A stretch of 46,956 nt of DNA from Lachnospiraceae bacterium. Its GTDB lineage: Bacteria; Bacillota; Clostridia; Lachnospirales; Lachnospiraceae. Positions 1-8,043 of this stretch are shown here, piece after piece. Location: the NCBI GenBank assembly GCA_030540075.1, contig JAUNWX010000015.1, positions 1-46,956 of the forward strand. Reading direction: 5' to 3'. The stretch's first letter is position 1. Each line of letters begins with the position of its first letter. A program made the translations under genes and the position numbers. A model generated the notes under the pieces. The model made no database searches and had not been told where the DNA came from. It worked only from the letters and a program-made list of their open reading frames with translations.

Positions 1-21
1 GGGGGCAGGGGGTGTTTGAAG

Positions 22-50
22 ATGCCCGTTTCACAAACGGGCATTTTCTT
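22..50 (+). terminator. Rho-independent terminator of a gene left of the window
   Basis: A perfect 10-bp stem (ATGCCCGTTT at 22-31 with AAACGGGCAT at 35-44), a 3-base loop and a T-rich tail TTTTCTT. It ends a + strand transcript whose gene lies outside the window. Confidence 0.8.
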
Positions 51-184
51 GTATGTGGGTACAGGGACGAGGATGTTTGGATACAAAAATGGCAAAGTCA
101 GGTGACGATGCGTGGGTCGCCGGCAGATTCGACGACCACCGATCGTGAACGGAAGGCAGAGGAATTTCAGCATGAAATGAGGAG

Positions 185-214
185 GCCCCGGTGGAGCCGA
201 AGCTCCGCCGGGGC
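185..214. other. Strong GC-rich stem-loop
   Basis: GCCCCGG-T-GGAGC, loop CGAA, GCTCC-G-CCGGGGC: 13 pairs with one G-U in the middle. Neither strand has a T-tract after it, so it is not a standard terminator. It could be a transcript end processed from read-through, or a repeat element. Confidence 0.5.
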
Positions 215-411
215 AATTATGAAAAATCTATCAATTGGAGAAAAATACCAACATTCATATCGTACAGATGCTTTTCTTCATCTAACTTTCTGTACATTGT
301 TAATATAGTATCGAAATATGAATAAATTATGAACAAACAGTAAACGATTTTTGATTTCCGAAATATTTCGGCAGTTACGTGCCATGTCCCTTTTCAAGTA
401 CCTGCATTGAG

Positions 412-440
412 TTGCCGTCGCATTTGTGGTAACGTATAAC
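412..440 (+). promoter_or_regulatory. Putative promoter of the pyrophosphatase gene
   Basis: TTGCCG at 412-417, a 17-base spacer, then TATAAC at 435-440. A small hairpin AAGTAAA/TTTACTT (441-460) follows in the leader, just before the ribosome binding site GAGGAAA at about 462. Confidence 0.5.
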
Positions 441-473
441 AAGTAAAAATGGCTTTACTTGTGAGGAAAATAC

Positions 474-2192
474 ATGCCGAAAAATAAAACACTGATCCCA
501 CACAACACAGAGCGTGAGGTGCTGGTCACGGGCCATCGTAACCCGGATACCGACTCCATCTGCGCTGCGATCGCATACGCAAACCTGAAAAATAAAATCA
601 CCGGCAGCAATAAGTACATCCCATGCCGCGCAGGTGAACCGTCCCGTGAGACTGCCTTCGTCCTCGATTACTTCGAGGTGCCGGAGCCACGCCTGATCAC
701 GACCGTGAAGACCCAGGTCTCCGACATCGAGTACCGCCAGACCCCGGGTGTGAATAAAAACATGTCCCTCAAGAAGGCCTGGACCATGATGAACGAGGGC
801 AATGTCGTCACCCTTCCGGTCGTCACGAAGCGGAACGCCCTCGAAGGCGTCATCACCATCGGCGATATCGCGAAGTCTTATTTCAATGTCTATGACTCGC
901 AGATCATCTCGAAGGCACATACACAGTTTTCGAATATCCAGGAAACCCTGGAAGCGACCGTCGTCACCGGTGATGTCAAGCGCTTCTGCACCGAAGGAAA
1001 GGTGCTGATCGCGGCCGCAAACCCGGAGATGATGTCCTACTATATCGAGAAGCACGACATCGTCCTCCTCGGAAACCGTGCGGAGAATCAGCTCTCCGCG
1101 ATGGATAACGGTGCCGACTGCATCATCATCTGTGAGGGTGCCGATGTCTCCCCGACCATCAAGTCCCTGGCCGAGCAGAACGGTATGATCATCATGGTCA
1201 CCAGCTACGACGCCTATACCGCAGCGCGACTCATCAACCAGTCGATGCCGATCAATTACTTCATGACGGAGGATAATCTGATCACCTTTACCGAGGACGA
1301 CTTCGTGGATGATATCCATGACATCATGGCGAACAAGCGTCACCGAGATTTCCCGGTTCTCAGTAAGGATGGTACCTACCTCGGCATGATTTCCCGCCGA
1401 AATCTCCTCGGAAATCACGGCAAGCAGGTCATCCTCGTAGATCACAACGAAGCCGGCCAGGCAGTCGAGGGTATCGAGTCCGCCGACATCCTCGAGATCA
1501 TCGATCACCATAAGATCGGCGCCGTGCAGACCATGTCCCCGGTATACTTCCGGAACCAGCCGCTCGGCTGCTGCTCGACGATCATCACGATGATGTACCG
1601 CGAGAACGGTGTGGAGATCGACCGTCCGACGGCCGGTCTTCTGATGTCTGCGATCATCTCGGATACCCTTCTCTTCCGTTCGCCGACCTGCACACCGAAG
1701 GACGAGAAGACCGCACGTGAGCTCGCGGAGATCGTCGGCGTCGACATCGAGAAGTACGCCTTTGATATGTTCTCCGCCGGTTCAAACCTGAAGGGAAAAA
1801 CCATCAAGGAAATCTTCTACCAGGATTTCAAGCACTTCAAGGCCGGCAAGGTCGACTTCGGTGTCAGCCAGGTGACCTCCCTGAATAAGGAAGAGCTCGA
1901 AAGCATGAAGGACGCGCTGGAGGATTTCGCCCTCGAAGCGATGAAGGTCGAGGGCATCGACATGAGCTTCATCATGCTGACCAACATCCTCGAGCGAAGC
2001 ACCGACCTCCTGGCCATCGGATCCGGCGCAGGTCCGCTTGTGAACAATGCCTTCGCCGTGGAATCTGTGCGGAGACCTGCACGAAGAGAGGACGAGAAGG
2101 CGATCGATGCCTGGTCCGTCGAGCTTCCGGGTGTCGTCTCACGTAAGAAGCAGCTTGTGCCACAGCTGACCCTTTTCGCAGAGCAGCTGTAA
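474..2192 (+). CDS. ppaC: CBS/DRTGG-containing manganese-dependent inorganic pyrophosphatase
   Basis: Hydrolyses pyrophosphate to two phosphates in the cytoplasm, pulling biosynthetic reactions forward. It is a DHH-superfamily (family II) enzyme. HRNPDTDS (H21, D25, D27) gives the first metal ligands, DHNE begins at D323 and the DHH triad at D344-H346. Near the C-terminus is SRKKQLVPQL, the substrate-binding motif of the DHHA2 domain. At 572 residues it is far longer than the basic enzyme (about 310) because CBS domains (about 74-130 and 255-315) flank a DRTGG-like region. In characterised CBS-pyrophosphatases such modules bind AMP, ADP or diadenosine polyphosphates and tune activity; the same is inferred here. 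Start ATG follows GAGGAAA at a good distance. The gene appears to be transcribed from its own promoter, and a hairpin separates it from the next gene. Confidence 0.93.
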   Translation: MPKNKTLIPHNTEREVLVTGHRNPDTDSICAAIAYANLKNKITGSNKYIPCRAGEPSRETAFVLDYFEVPEPRLITTVKTQVSDIEYRQTPGVNKNMSLKKAWTMMNEGNVVTLPVVTKRNALEGVITIGDIAKSYFNVYDSQIISKAHTQFSNIQETLEATVVTGDVKRFCTEGKVLIAAANPEMMSYYIEKHDIVLLGNRAENQLSAMDNGADCIIICEGADVSPTIKSLAEQNGMIIMVTSYDAYTAARLINQSMPINYFMTEDNLITFTEDDFVDDIHDIMANKRHRDFPVLSKDGTYLGMISRRNLLGNHGKQVILVDHNEAGQAVEGIESADILEIIDHHKIGAVQTMSPVYFRNQPLGCCSTIITMMYRENGVEIDRPTAGLLMSAIISDTLLFRSPTCTPKDEKTARELAEIVGVDIEKYAFDMFSAGSNLKGKTIKEIFYQDFKHFKAGKVDFGVSQVTSLNKEELESMKDALEDFALEAMKVEGIDMSFIMLTNILERSTDLLAIGSGAGPLVNNAFAVESVRRPARREDEKAIDAWSVELPGVVSRKKQLVPQLTLFAEQL

Positions 2193-2239
2193 ACAGAAAT
2201 GCGTGCAGCCTGGAGATTCAGTCCTGTCGAATATGCGGG

Positions 2240-2284
2240 AGGGCGGACTTCCGGCTCCGGCAATCGGAGGCTGAAGTCCGCTCT
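2240..2284 (+). other. Intergenic hairpin between the pyrophosphatase and the kinase
   Basis: GCGGACTTC (2243-2251) pairs with GAAGTCCGC (2273-2281), and an inner GGCTCCG/CGGAGGC-like stem extends it. No T-run follows, so it is more likely an RNA-stability or attenuating element than a full terminator. Confidence 0.5.
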
Positions 2285-2317
2285 CCGGACGATGTAACAG
2301 AACAGAGAGGAGACACT

Positions 2318-2833
2318 ATGAACATTACGATGATCGGAATGCCATCCAGTGGCAAGTCCACCGTCGGCGTACTGCTGGCGAAGCGCCTCGGAATGAGCTT
2401 CGTGGATGTCGATATCGTCATCCAGGAGAAGACAGGGAAGCTTCTGAAGGAAATCATCGCTGAAAAAGGACAGCAGGGTTTCCTGCGGGTCGAAGGTGAT
2501 ATCGCGGCGAGCCTCGAGGTGGAAAACTCCGTCATCGCACCGGGCGGCTCCATCTGCTACGAGGACTGGGCGATGCAGCACCTCCGGTCCATCGGTAAGG
2601 TCGTCTACCTCGACATCAGTTACGATGAGATGGTACGCCGCATCGGCAACATCGTCGATCGTGGCGTCGCGATTCCGGACGGGTACACACTGAAGGATCT
2701 ATATGATGAGCGCACCCGCCTCTATGAAAAGTATGCGGATATCCGCATCGATGAGCGGGGCAAGAGCCTGGGACAGGTCGTGGATGAGCTTCGCAGGATC
2801 TTCACGACACAGTATAAGGAAGAACTGAATTAA
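2318..2833 (+). CDS. aroK: Shikimate kinase-like P-loop kinase
   Basis: At 171 residues this is the usual size of shikimate kinase, which phosphorylates shikimate at the 3-OH in aromatic amino acid synthesis. The N-terminus has a Walker A motif GMPSSGKST (about residues 7-15). FVDVDIVIQEKTG matches the shikimate-binding aspartate region, FLRVEGD gives the conserved arginine after the helix, and APGGS matches the family's GGG-type substrate loop, with two glycines here. A lid region with arginines is seen near DERTRLYEKYAD. A GAGAGGAG ribosome binding site precedes the ATG, and the stop lies one base before the next gene's ATG, so the two are probably co-transcribed. No other shikimate-pathway gene is nearby, so a shifted substrate (as in other AroK-like kinases) is possible. 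Confidence 0.8.
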   Translation: MNITMIGMPSSGKSTVGVLLAKRLGMSFVDVDIVIQEKTGKLLKEIIAEKGQQGFLRVEGDIAASLEVENSVIAPGGSICYEDWAMQHLRSIGKVVYLDISYDEMVRRIGNIVDRGVAIPDGYTLKDLYDERTRLYEKYADIRIDERGKSLGQVVDELRRIFTTQYKEELN

Positions 2834-2834
2834 G

Positions 2835-5468
2835 ATGGCGGACAATTATACAAAACGACTGGTACTGGGGATTCTCGCACATGTAGATGCGGGGAAGACG
2901 ACGCTGTCGGAGCGGATCCTCTATACTTCCGGACGTATTCAGAAGCTGGGAAGGGTAGATAAGGGCGACGCGTACCTCGATACTGACCAGATGGAGAAGG
3001 AACGTGGCATCACCATCTTCTCGAAGATGGCGAGTTTTCAGCTTCAGGATATCGCGGTGACCCTCCTTGATACCCCGGGTCATGTGGATTTTTCCGCTGA
3101 GATGGAGAAGACCCTGTCCGTGATGGACTATGCGATCCTCGTGATCAACGGTGCCGATGGTGTACAGGGACATACGGAGACCTTATGGCGTCTGCTGGAA
3201 CGCTACCATGTTCCGTGCTTCGTGTTCGTCAATAAGATGGACCAGCCGGGGACGGAGAAGGCGGCGTTGATGGCGGACCTGGAAAAGCACTTCGGCATGT
3301 CTCTCGTCGATTTCAGTGAGGCGGGACGTTATGCGATGTCCGACGCCCTCAAGGAAAACATCGCCATGTGCGACGAGCGCTGTATGGAGCGCTTCCTCGA
3401 AACCGGTGTCCTCGAGCCGAAGGACGTGCGGAACATGATCCTCGACCGGAAGCTCTTCCCTGTATTTTTCGGTTCGGCACTGAAGGGCGATGGCGTGGAG
3501 GCACTGCTCCAGGGCATGTACCAGCTGATCGAGATCCCGCTCTATCCGACGAGCTTCGGTGCCCGCGTGTTTAAGATCGGACGGGATGCACAGGGACATC
3601 GCCTTTCCTATATGAAGATTACCGGTGGCGAGCTGAAGGTGCGTACCGAGCTCCTGCCGGGGGAGAAGGTGCCGGAGCTTCGCTTCTACAGCGGCGTGAA
3701 GTATACCACCGCGGATACGGCGGAAGCTGGATCGGTTGTGGCGATTCCGGATCTTCCGGGCCTGAAAACCGGTGACAGCCTCGGCTGTGAGCCGGCGGGA
3801 CGTGACCCGAGCCTGCGTCCGGTGCTGGATTATCAGCTGGTGTCCGAGGATGTGGATGCACTGGAGCTCTATCGGAAGCTGCAGTCCCTCGCGGATGAAT
3901 TTCCGGAGCTGCACATCCGCTGGGACAGCACGCAGAAGGAAATTCACATTCAGCTCATGGGAGCGGTCCAGACCGAGATCCTGAAGCGTATGGTGAAGGA
4001 GCGTTACGGCATCGAGATCGATTTTTCAGCCGGTCGTATCCTGTATCAGGAAACGATCGCAGCACCGGTCGAGGGTGTCGGCCATTTCGAGCCGCTTCGT
4101 CACTATGCGGAGGTACATCTACTGCTGGAGCCGCTCCCGCGCGGCAGCGGTCTTCAGTTCCGAACCGACTGTTCGACGGATGCGCTGGCCATCAACTGGC
4201 AGCGTCTCGTACTGACCCATCTCAAGGTGCGGGAGCATATCGGGGTGCTCACCGGCAGCCCGGTCACCGACATTCGCTTCACACTCGTTGCCGGACGGGC
4301 CAGCAACAAGCATACCGAGGGTGGCGATTTCCGTGAGGCGACCTACCGTGCGGTGCGCCAGGGACTGCGAAAGGCGGAGAACATCCTGCTGGAGCCGTAT
4401 TATGCCTTCACGCTGGAAATCCCGGGCGACTATGTCGGACGTGCGATGACCGATCTCTCGAACATGAACGCTCATTTCGGTGCACCGGAGCTGAAGGGAG
4501 AGCGGGCGGTACTCGAAGGGACCGCTCCTGTCGTGGCGATGCGGAACTATCACCAGGAGCTGATGGTCTACACGAAGGGACTGGGAAATCTCACCCTGCG
4601 CTTCAGCGGCTATGATCGTTGCCATAATCCGGAGGAGGTGATCCTCGCCAGGGGCTATGATCCGGATCAGGATATCCTGAATCCATGTTCTTCCGTCTTC
4701 TGTGCCCATGGGACCGGCTTTCTCGTGCCGTTTGACGAGGTGGAGAGCTACATGCATGTCGAGTCGCCGCTCGAGCTGGATGGCCCGGTGGAGAAGCGCG
4801 ACTTCGAAGCGGATGCACTGCGCCTCGAGCGTATGCATGAGGGAAAGAAGGACGAGGGCTATAAGAGCGGCGGTCATTACATCGCCGATCAGGAGCTCGA
4901 GGATATCTTCGTGCGTACCTACGGACCGATCAAAAACCGGGCGAAGGACATGAATATCGCGAGTGCCCGCACCATCCACGCGCGGGAAAAGGAAGAAAAC
5001 CTCACGCAGAACCGCCGCGAGAAGAAGCCGCTGGTGAAGAAAAAGAACTACCTGCTCGTCGATGGCTATAATATCGTGTTCGCCTGGGAGGAGCTGAAGG
5101 CGCTGGCGGCGGTGAACCTCGATGCCGCGCGTGGAAAACTCCTCGATATCCTCTCGAACTATGCCGGCTACACCGGTGTCGAGCTGATCGTCGTCTTCGA
5201 CGCCTACCGTGTGGCAGGGCACGTCGTGGAGCAGACGAAGTACCATAATATCTATGTCGTCTTCACGCGGGAAGCGATGACGGCTGACGAGTACATCGAA
5301 GAGGAGACCCACGAGCTCTCGAAGCAGTATAACGTGACCGTGGCGACCTCGGACAAAGTCGTACAGGTCATCACCTGGGGAAGCGGCGCCATCCTGTGGT
5401 CTGCCCAGGACCTGCTGCACGAGGTACAGCGCTGTGAAGGAGAGATCCGAAAGGAGTGGCATGTTTAA
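2835..5468 (+). CDS. Tet(M)/EF-G-like ribosomal GTPase fused to a YacP/Rae1-like NYN nuclease domain
   Basis: 877 residues. The first roughly 650 form a translational GTPase of the ribosomal-protection type: G1 AHVDAGKTT (15-23), effector RGITI, G3 DTPGH (79-83), G4 NKMD (133-136), then EF-G domain II, III, IV and V-like segments. Such proteins bind the ribosomal A site; Tet(M) releases tetracycline there. After a charged linker, residues about 735-877 match YacP/Rae1 (NYN, PIN-like): LVDGYN (D743), VVFDA (D789), TADEYIE (D818, E819), ATSD (D840), then GSGAILWSAQDLLHEV. Bacillus Rae1 is a ribosome-associated endonuclease that cuts mRNA in the A site. All the acidic residues expected for metal binding are present. 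The gene starts one base after the kinase stop and overlaps the histidine kinase start by 8 bases. Base and codon use match its neighbours, so it does not look like a recently acquired resistance gene. Function of the fusion is inferred. Confidence 0.9.
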   Translation: MADNYTKRLVLGILAHVDAGKTTLSERILYTSGRIQKLGRVDKGDAYLDTDQMEKERGITIFSKMASFQLQDIAVTLLDTPGHVDFSAEMEKTLSVMDYAILVINGADGVQGHTETLWRLLERYHVPCFVFVNKMDQPGTEKAALMADLEKHFGMSLVDFSEAGRYAMSDALKENIAMCDERCMERFLETGVLEPKDVRNMILDRKLFPVFFGSALKGDGVEALLQGMYQLIEIPLYPTSFGARVFKIGRDAQGHRLSYMKITGGELKVRTELLPGEKVPELRFYSGVKYTTADTAEAGSVVAIPDLPGLKTGDSLGCEPAGRDPSLRPVLDYQLVSEDVDALELYRKLQSLADEFPELHIRWDSTQKEIHIQLMGAVQTEILKRMVKERYGIEIDFSAGRILYQETIAAPVEGVGHFEPLRHYAEVHLLLEPLPRGSGLQFRTDCSTDALAINWQRLVLTHLKVREHIGVLTGSPVTDIRFTLVAGRASNKHTEGGDFREATYRAVRQGLRKAENILLEPYYAFTLEIPGDYVGRAMTDLSNMNAHFGAPELKGERAVLEGTAPVVAMRNYHQELMVYTKGLGNLTLRFSGYDRCHNPEEVILARGYDPDQDILNPCSSVFCAHGTGFLVPFDEVESYMHVESPLELDGPVEKRDFEADALRLERMHEGKKDEGYKSGGHYIADQELEDIFVRTYGPIKNRAKDMNIASARTIHAREKEENLTQNRREKKPLVKKKNYLLVDGYNIVFAWEELKALAAVNLDAARGKLLDILSNYAGYTGVELIVVFDAYRVAGHVVEQTKYHNIYVVFTREAMTADEYIEEETHELSKQYNVTVATSDKVVQVITWGSGAILWSAQDLLHEVQRCEGEIRKEWHV

Positions 5469-6945
5469 ACGTCAGTGGTGGCGTATGTCCATCGACCGGA
5501 AGGTACAGAGTTTTGCGGCTGTGATCGTATTCATCATACTGGTCTCGGCCGGCTTCGCCATGTTCACGATGAGCTATTCTCTTCGCGACTACGGTCAGCT
5601 CCTCGATGAGAACCGCGCCTGCCAGTCCTTTATGAAGGCGATGGAGGACGAGGGCAATGCTTTCGCCGGCTATGTTTCCGCCGGTACCGAAACGGCACGG
5701 GATACGCTGGAAAAAGCTATCCACCGCACAGAGCGTTCGATCGATGCGCTTCCGTTTAACTATGAAGTCATCGGAGCGGAGCGTTATGCCCGAACCTGGA
5801 ATATAAAAAACGCATATCAGCAGTATGCGGCGTTCCGTGATGAGATGCTGGCGGACAGCAGGAACCGGACCGGCTTTCTGAAGCGTCTCAATGAATACAA
5901 TCAGCGGGAGGATTACCTCGAGCAGTATTCCCGCCGGCTGCTGCAGCTGACCGTAGAGGCGGGCTCGAGTGCGTATACCGAGAAGCTTCCGCTCTTCCGG
6001 GTGCTTCCGTTTATTTTTATCAACTTTACCCTGATTATGCTCGTCATCGTCGTAGAGATGGGAAACGTGATGAAGGAATCCATCGCGAAACCGGTCCGGG
6101 AGCTCAGCCAGGAGGCGCAGCGCATCGCCCGTTCCGATTTTTCGGGAGAGGATATCCACGTAGAAAACCGGGACGATCTCGGTGAGCTCGTGTCGATCTT
6201 CAACGATATGAAGCATGCGATGGAAGAAAATATCCAGACCATACAGGAAAACCATCGGATGACGGAGCTTCTGCAGCAGGAGAAGCTTGAGAACAGTGAG
6301 ATGGAGAAGCGACTGAATGCCAACCGCCTCGAGCTTTTGAAGAGTCAGATCAATCCGCACTTCCTCTTTAATACCCTGAATATGATCGGCTCCATGGCGG
6401 ATCTCGAGGATGCACCGACGACCGAGAAGATGACGCAGTCGCTCGCGCAGCTCTTCCGGTATAATCTGAATACCCACGAGCAGATCGTGCCCATCGAAAT
6501 GGAGCTTCGCATCGCTGAAAACTATATGTACCTTCAGAAGATGCGTTTCGGAAACCGTATACAGTATCAGGTGAATGCGCCGGAAGACATCAGTCAGATC
6601 CGCATTCCGTCCTTTACGATGCAGCCGCTGGTGGAAAATGCCATCGTGCATGGTCTGTCGAAGAAGGAGCAGGGCGGTACGGTCTCCGTTACCGTGACCG
6701 AGGATCCGAAGACGCAGATCGTCACCCTCCTGATCGAGGACGACGGACTGGGCATCGCGGAAGAACGGCTGTCTGCACTGATCGCCCGCATGCATAACCC
6801 GGAGGAGAATAAGACCGCGCGGATCGGCATCGGTCTCGGCAATATCTACCGTCGGATTCGTACCCTCTATCCGGAGCACGGTGATCTCAGCATTGACGCA
6901 AAGGAAGGCGTCGGTACACGGATCACCCTGACGATCCCGCAGTAG
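5461..6945 (+). CDS. Sensor histidine kinase, YesM/LytS type
   Basis: A 494-residue membrane kinase. TM1 (about 16-37) and TM2 (about 180-202) enclose an extracellular helical sensor of roughly 140 residues. A HAMP-like segment (KPVRELSQEAQRIA) and a coiled coil (QENHRMTELLQQEKLENSEM) follow. The phospho-acceptor is H300 in QINPHFLFNTL, typical of the His_kinase family PF06580. The ATPase has an N-box LVENAIVHGL (N393), IEDDGLGI and GIGLGNIYRRI. ATG 5461 was chosen because AAAGGAG lies just before it; an upstream in-frame ATG at 5434 lacks a good site. The start overlaps the end of the fusion GTPase gene, implying translational coupling. Its partner regulator follows after 29 bases. The ligand is unknown; the TRAP transporter downstream is the obvious candidate target. 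Confidence 0.92.
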   Translation: MFKRQWWRMSIDRKVQSFAAVIVFIILVSAGFAMFTMSYSLRDYGQLLDENRACQSFMKAMEDEGNAFAGYVSAGTETARDTLEKAIHRTERSIDALPFNYEVIGAERYARTWNIKNAYQQYAAFRDEMLADSRNRTGFLKRLNEYNQREDYLEQYSRRLLQLTVEAGSSAYTEKLPLFRVLPFIFINFTLIMLVIVVEMGNVMKESIAKPVRELSQEAQRIARSDFSGEDIHVENRDDLGELVSIFNDMKHAMEENIQTIQENHRMTELLQQEKLENSEMEKRLNANRLELLKSQINPHFLFNTLNMIGSMADLEDAPTTEKMTQSLAQLFRYNLNTHEQIVPIEMELRIAENYMYLQKMRFGNRIQYQVNAPEDISQIRIPSFTMQPLVENAIVHGLSKKEQGGTVSVTVTEDPKTQIVTLLIEDDGLGIAEERLSALIARMHNPEENKTARIGIGLGNIYRRIRTLYPEHGDLSIDAKEGVGTRITLTIPQ

Positions 6946-6974
6946 ATAAATCATAGTGAGAAGGGAGAAGCTAT

Positions 6975-7793
6975 ATGTACAGAGTCCTGGTGGCAGATGA
7001 TGAGGCCATCGAGCGAAAGGTGCTGGTGAAAAAGCTGCGCCAGAAGTTCGGTGAGGAAACAGCGGAATTTTACGAGGCGGAGAATGGCCGTGAGGTGCTG
7101 AAGCTGTATGCGGAAAAGGGCGCGGATATCCTGCTGCTGGACATCGAGATGCCAGGCATCACGGGACTGGAGGCAGCGGAGCAGATCCGTCAGAAGGACC
7201 GGAACTGTGCCATTCTCTTTCTGACCGCCTTTAACGAGTTTGACTATGCGCGGAAGGCGATTTCCGTGCATGCGCTCGATTATCTGCTGAAGCCGTACGA
7301 TGAGACGGAACTCTTTCTCTCGATCGATTCGGCGATGCACTATGTCGATCAGGTGAAGGCCGGTCAGCTGCAGCCACTGCCACAGCTGGAAACGCAGGCA
7401 GCGGCAGATGGATCCTCCGGGCTGGAAACGTCGGGTGAAGGAGAAGAAGGCCTTGCGCAGGAAGAGAGTGGTGAGGATAAGATCGTATCCCGCATGCGCC
7501 ACTACGTGGAGGAGCATTATATGGAGGATATCTCCGTACTGGATATCGCGAGTGCCTTCGGCTACAGCGAAGCGTACTTCTGTAAGCTCTTCAAGCAGAA
7601 CTTCGGAAAGAATTTCGTGACCTATCTGACAGAGTACAGGGTAGAGCTCGCGAAGAAGTCACTCGCGGATCTTTCCTGCAACGTAAAGGAAGTCGGGCAG
7701 CGGGTCGGCTATGCGGACAGTAATTATTTCACGAAGGTGTTTCGCCGGATCACCGGCATGAGCCCGTCGGAGTATCGGAATCAGCTGGGCTGA
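6975..7793 (+). CDS. AraC-type response regulator, YesN family
   Basis: 272 residues. The receiver domain has the acidic pocket ADDEA near the start, phospho-acceptor D56 in LLLDIEMPG, a switch threonine in FLTAF and the lysine in LLKPYD. A glutamine/glutamate-rich linker (about 130-165) leads to an AraC double helix-turn-helix domain (about 170-270), recognisable from YVEEHYMEDISVLDIASAFGYSEAYFCKLFKQ (read as two helices) and the final RRITGMSPSEYRNQ. It should bind DNA when phosphorylated by the kinase before it. A GAAGGGAGAAG ribosome binding site precedes the ATG. A perfect terminator follows the stop, so kinase and regulator end one transcript and the TRAP genes begin another. Confidence 0.93.
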   Translation: MYRVLVADDEAIERKVLVKKLRQKFGEETAEFYEAENGREVLKLYAEKGADILLLDIEMPGITGLEAAEQIRQKDRNCAILFLTAFNEFDYARKAISVHALDYLLKPYDETELFLSIDSAMHYVDQVKAGQLQPLPQLETQAAADGSSGLETSGEGEEGLAQEESGEDKIVSRMRHYVEEHYMEDISVLDIASAFGYSEAYFCKLFKQNFGKNFVTYLTEYRVELAKKSLADLSCNVKEVGQRVGYADSNYFTKVFRRITGMSPSEYRNQLG

Positions 7794-7820
7794 TTGTTCA
7801 TAAAAACGTCATGATAGTGA

Positions 7821-7871
7821 GAGAAACTATAATTTGTTGTGCATATCGTACAAATTATAGTTTCTCTTTTT
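7821..7871 (+). terminator. Strong rho-independent terminator after the regulator gene
   Basis: A perfect 17-bp stem (GAGAAACTATAATTTGT at 7821-7837 with its complement at 7850-7866) and a T-run. The inverted repeat is nearly symmetrical, so it could also serve as a binding site. Confidence 0.9.
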
Positions 7872-7969
7872 GTATACATTGATAAATGTGAATAAGAATT
7901 GTGAACAAAATGTTAAAATAGTACGGCAAATGTCAGAATTTTCCCCTGTCTCAACGCAGGATTGTTCTT

Positions 7970-7975
7970 TATAAT
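7970..7975 (+). promoter_or_regulatory. Putative -10 box of the TRAP operon
   Basis: TATAAT lies about 70 bases before the dctP start. The base string 17 upstream (TGTCTC) is a poor -35, which would fit a promoter needing an activator such as the adjacent AraC-type regulator. The activation is inference. Confidence 0.4.
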
Positions 7976-8043
7976 GTACTTGTGTGTGAAAGACGTCCGC
8001 AGAGTGTGGATGTCTAAATTATACAAAATGGAGGATATCTATT

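Larger units (their letters stand above)
1..473. other. Gene-free stretch before the pyrophosphatase gene
   Basis: No convincing gene lies here. The stretch holds a terminator for a gene left of the window (22-50), a 13-bp GC-rich hairpin (185-214), an AT-rich segment (about 215-365) and a promoter with a short leader for the pyrophosphatase gene (412-473). The open frame at 12-308 begins inside the terminator and has no family signature, so it was not called. Confidence 0.6.

Noticed and set aside
12-308. 98-codon gene at the left edge
   Set aside because: It begins inside a terminator and runs through a GC-rich hairpin; no family features.
375-1511. Long - strand open frame opposite the pyrophosphatase gene
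   Set aside because: It is rich in residues expected from antisense reading of GC-rich codons (D, H, R, L, V), has no family motif, and the + strand has a clear enzyme.
2835-5468. Acquired tetracycline resistance gene
   Set aside because: The GTPase part resembles Tet(M)/Tet(O), but base composition and codons match the neighbours, no mobile element is near, and the nuclease domain is not part of classic resistance proteins. A housekeeping or stress role is more likely.
5371-6954. Long - strand open frame opposite the histidine kinase gene
   Set aside because: A composition artefact; the + strand frame has all kinase motifs.
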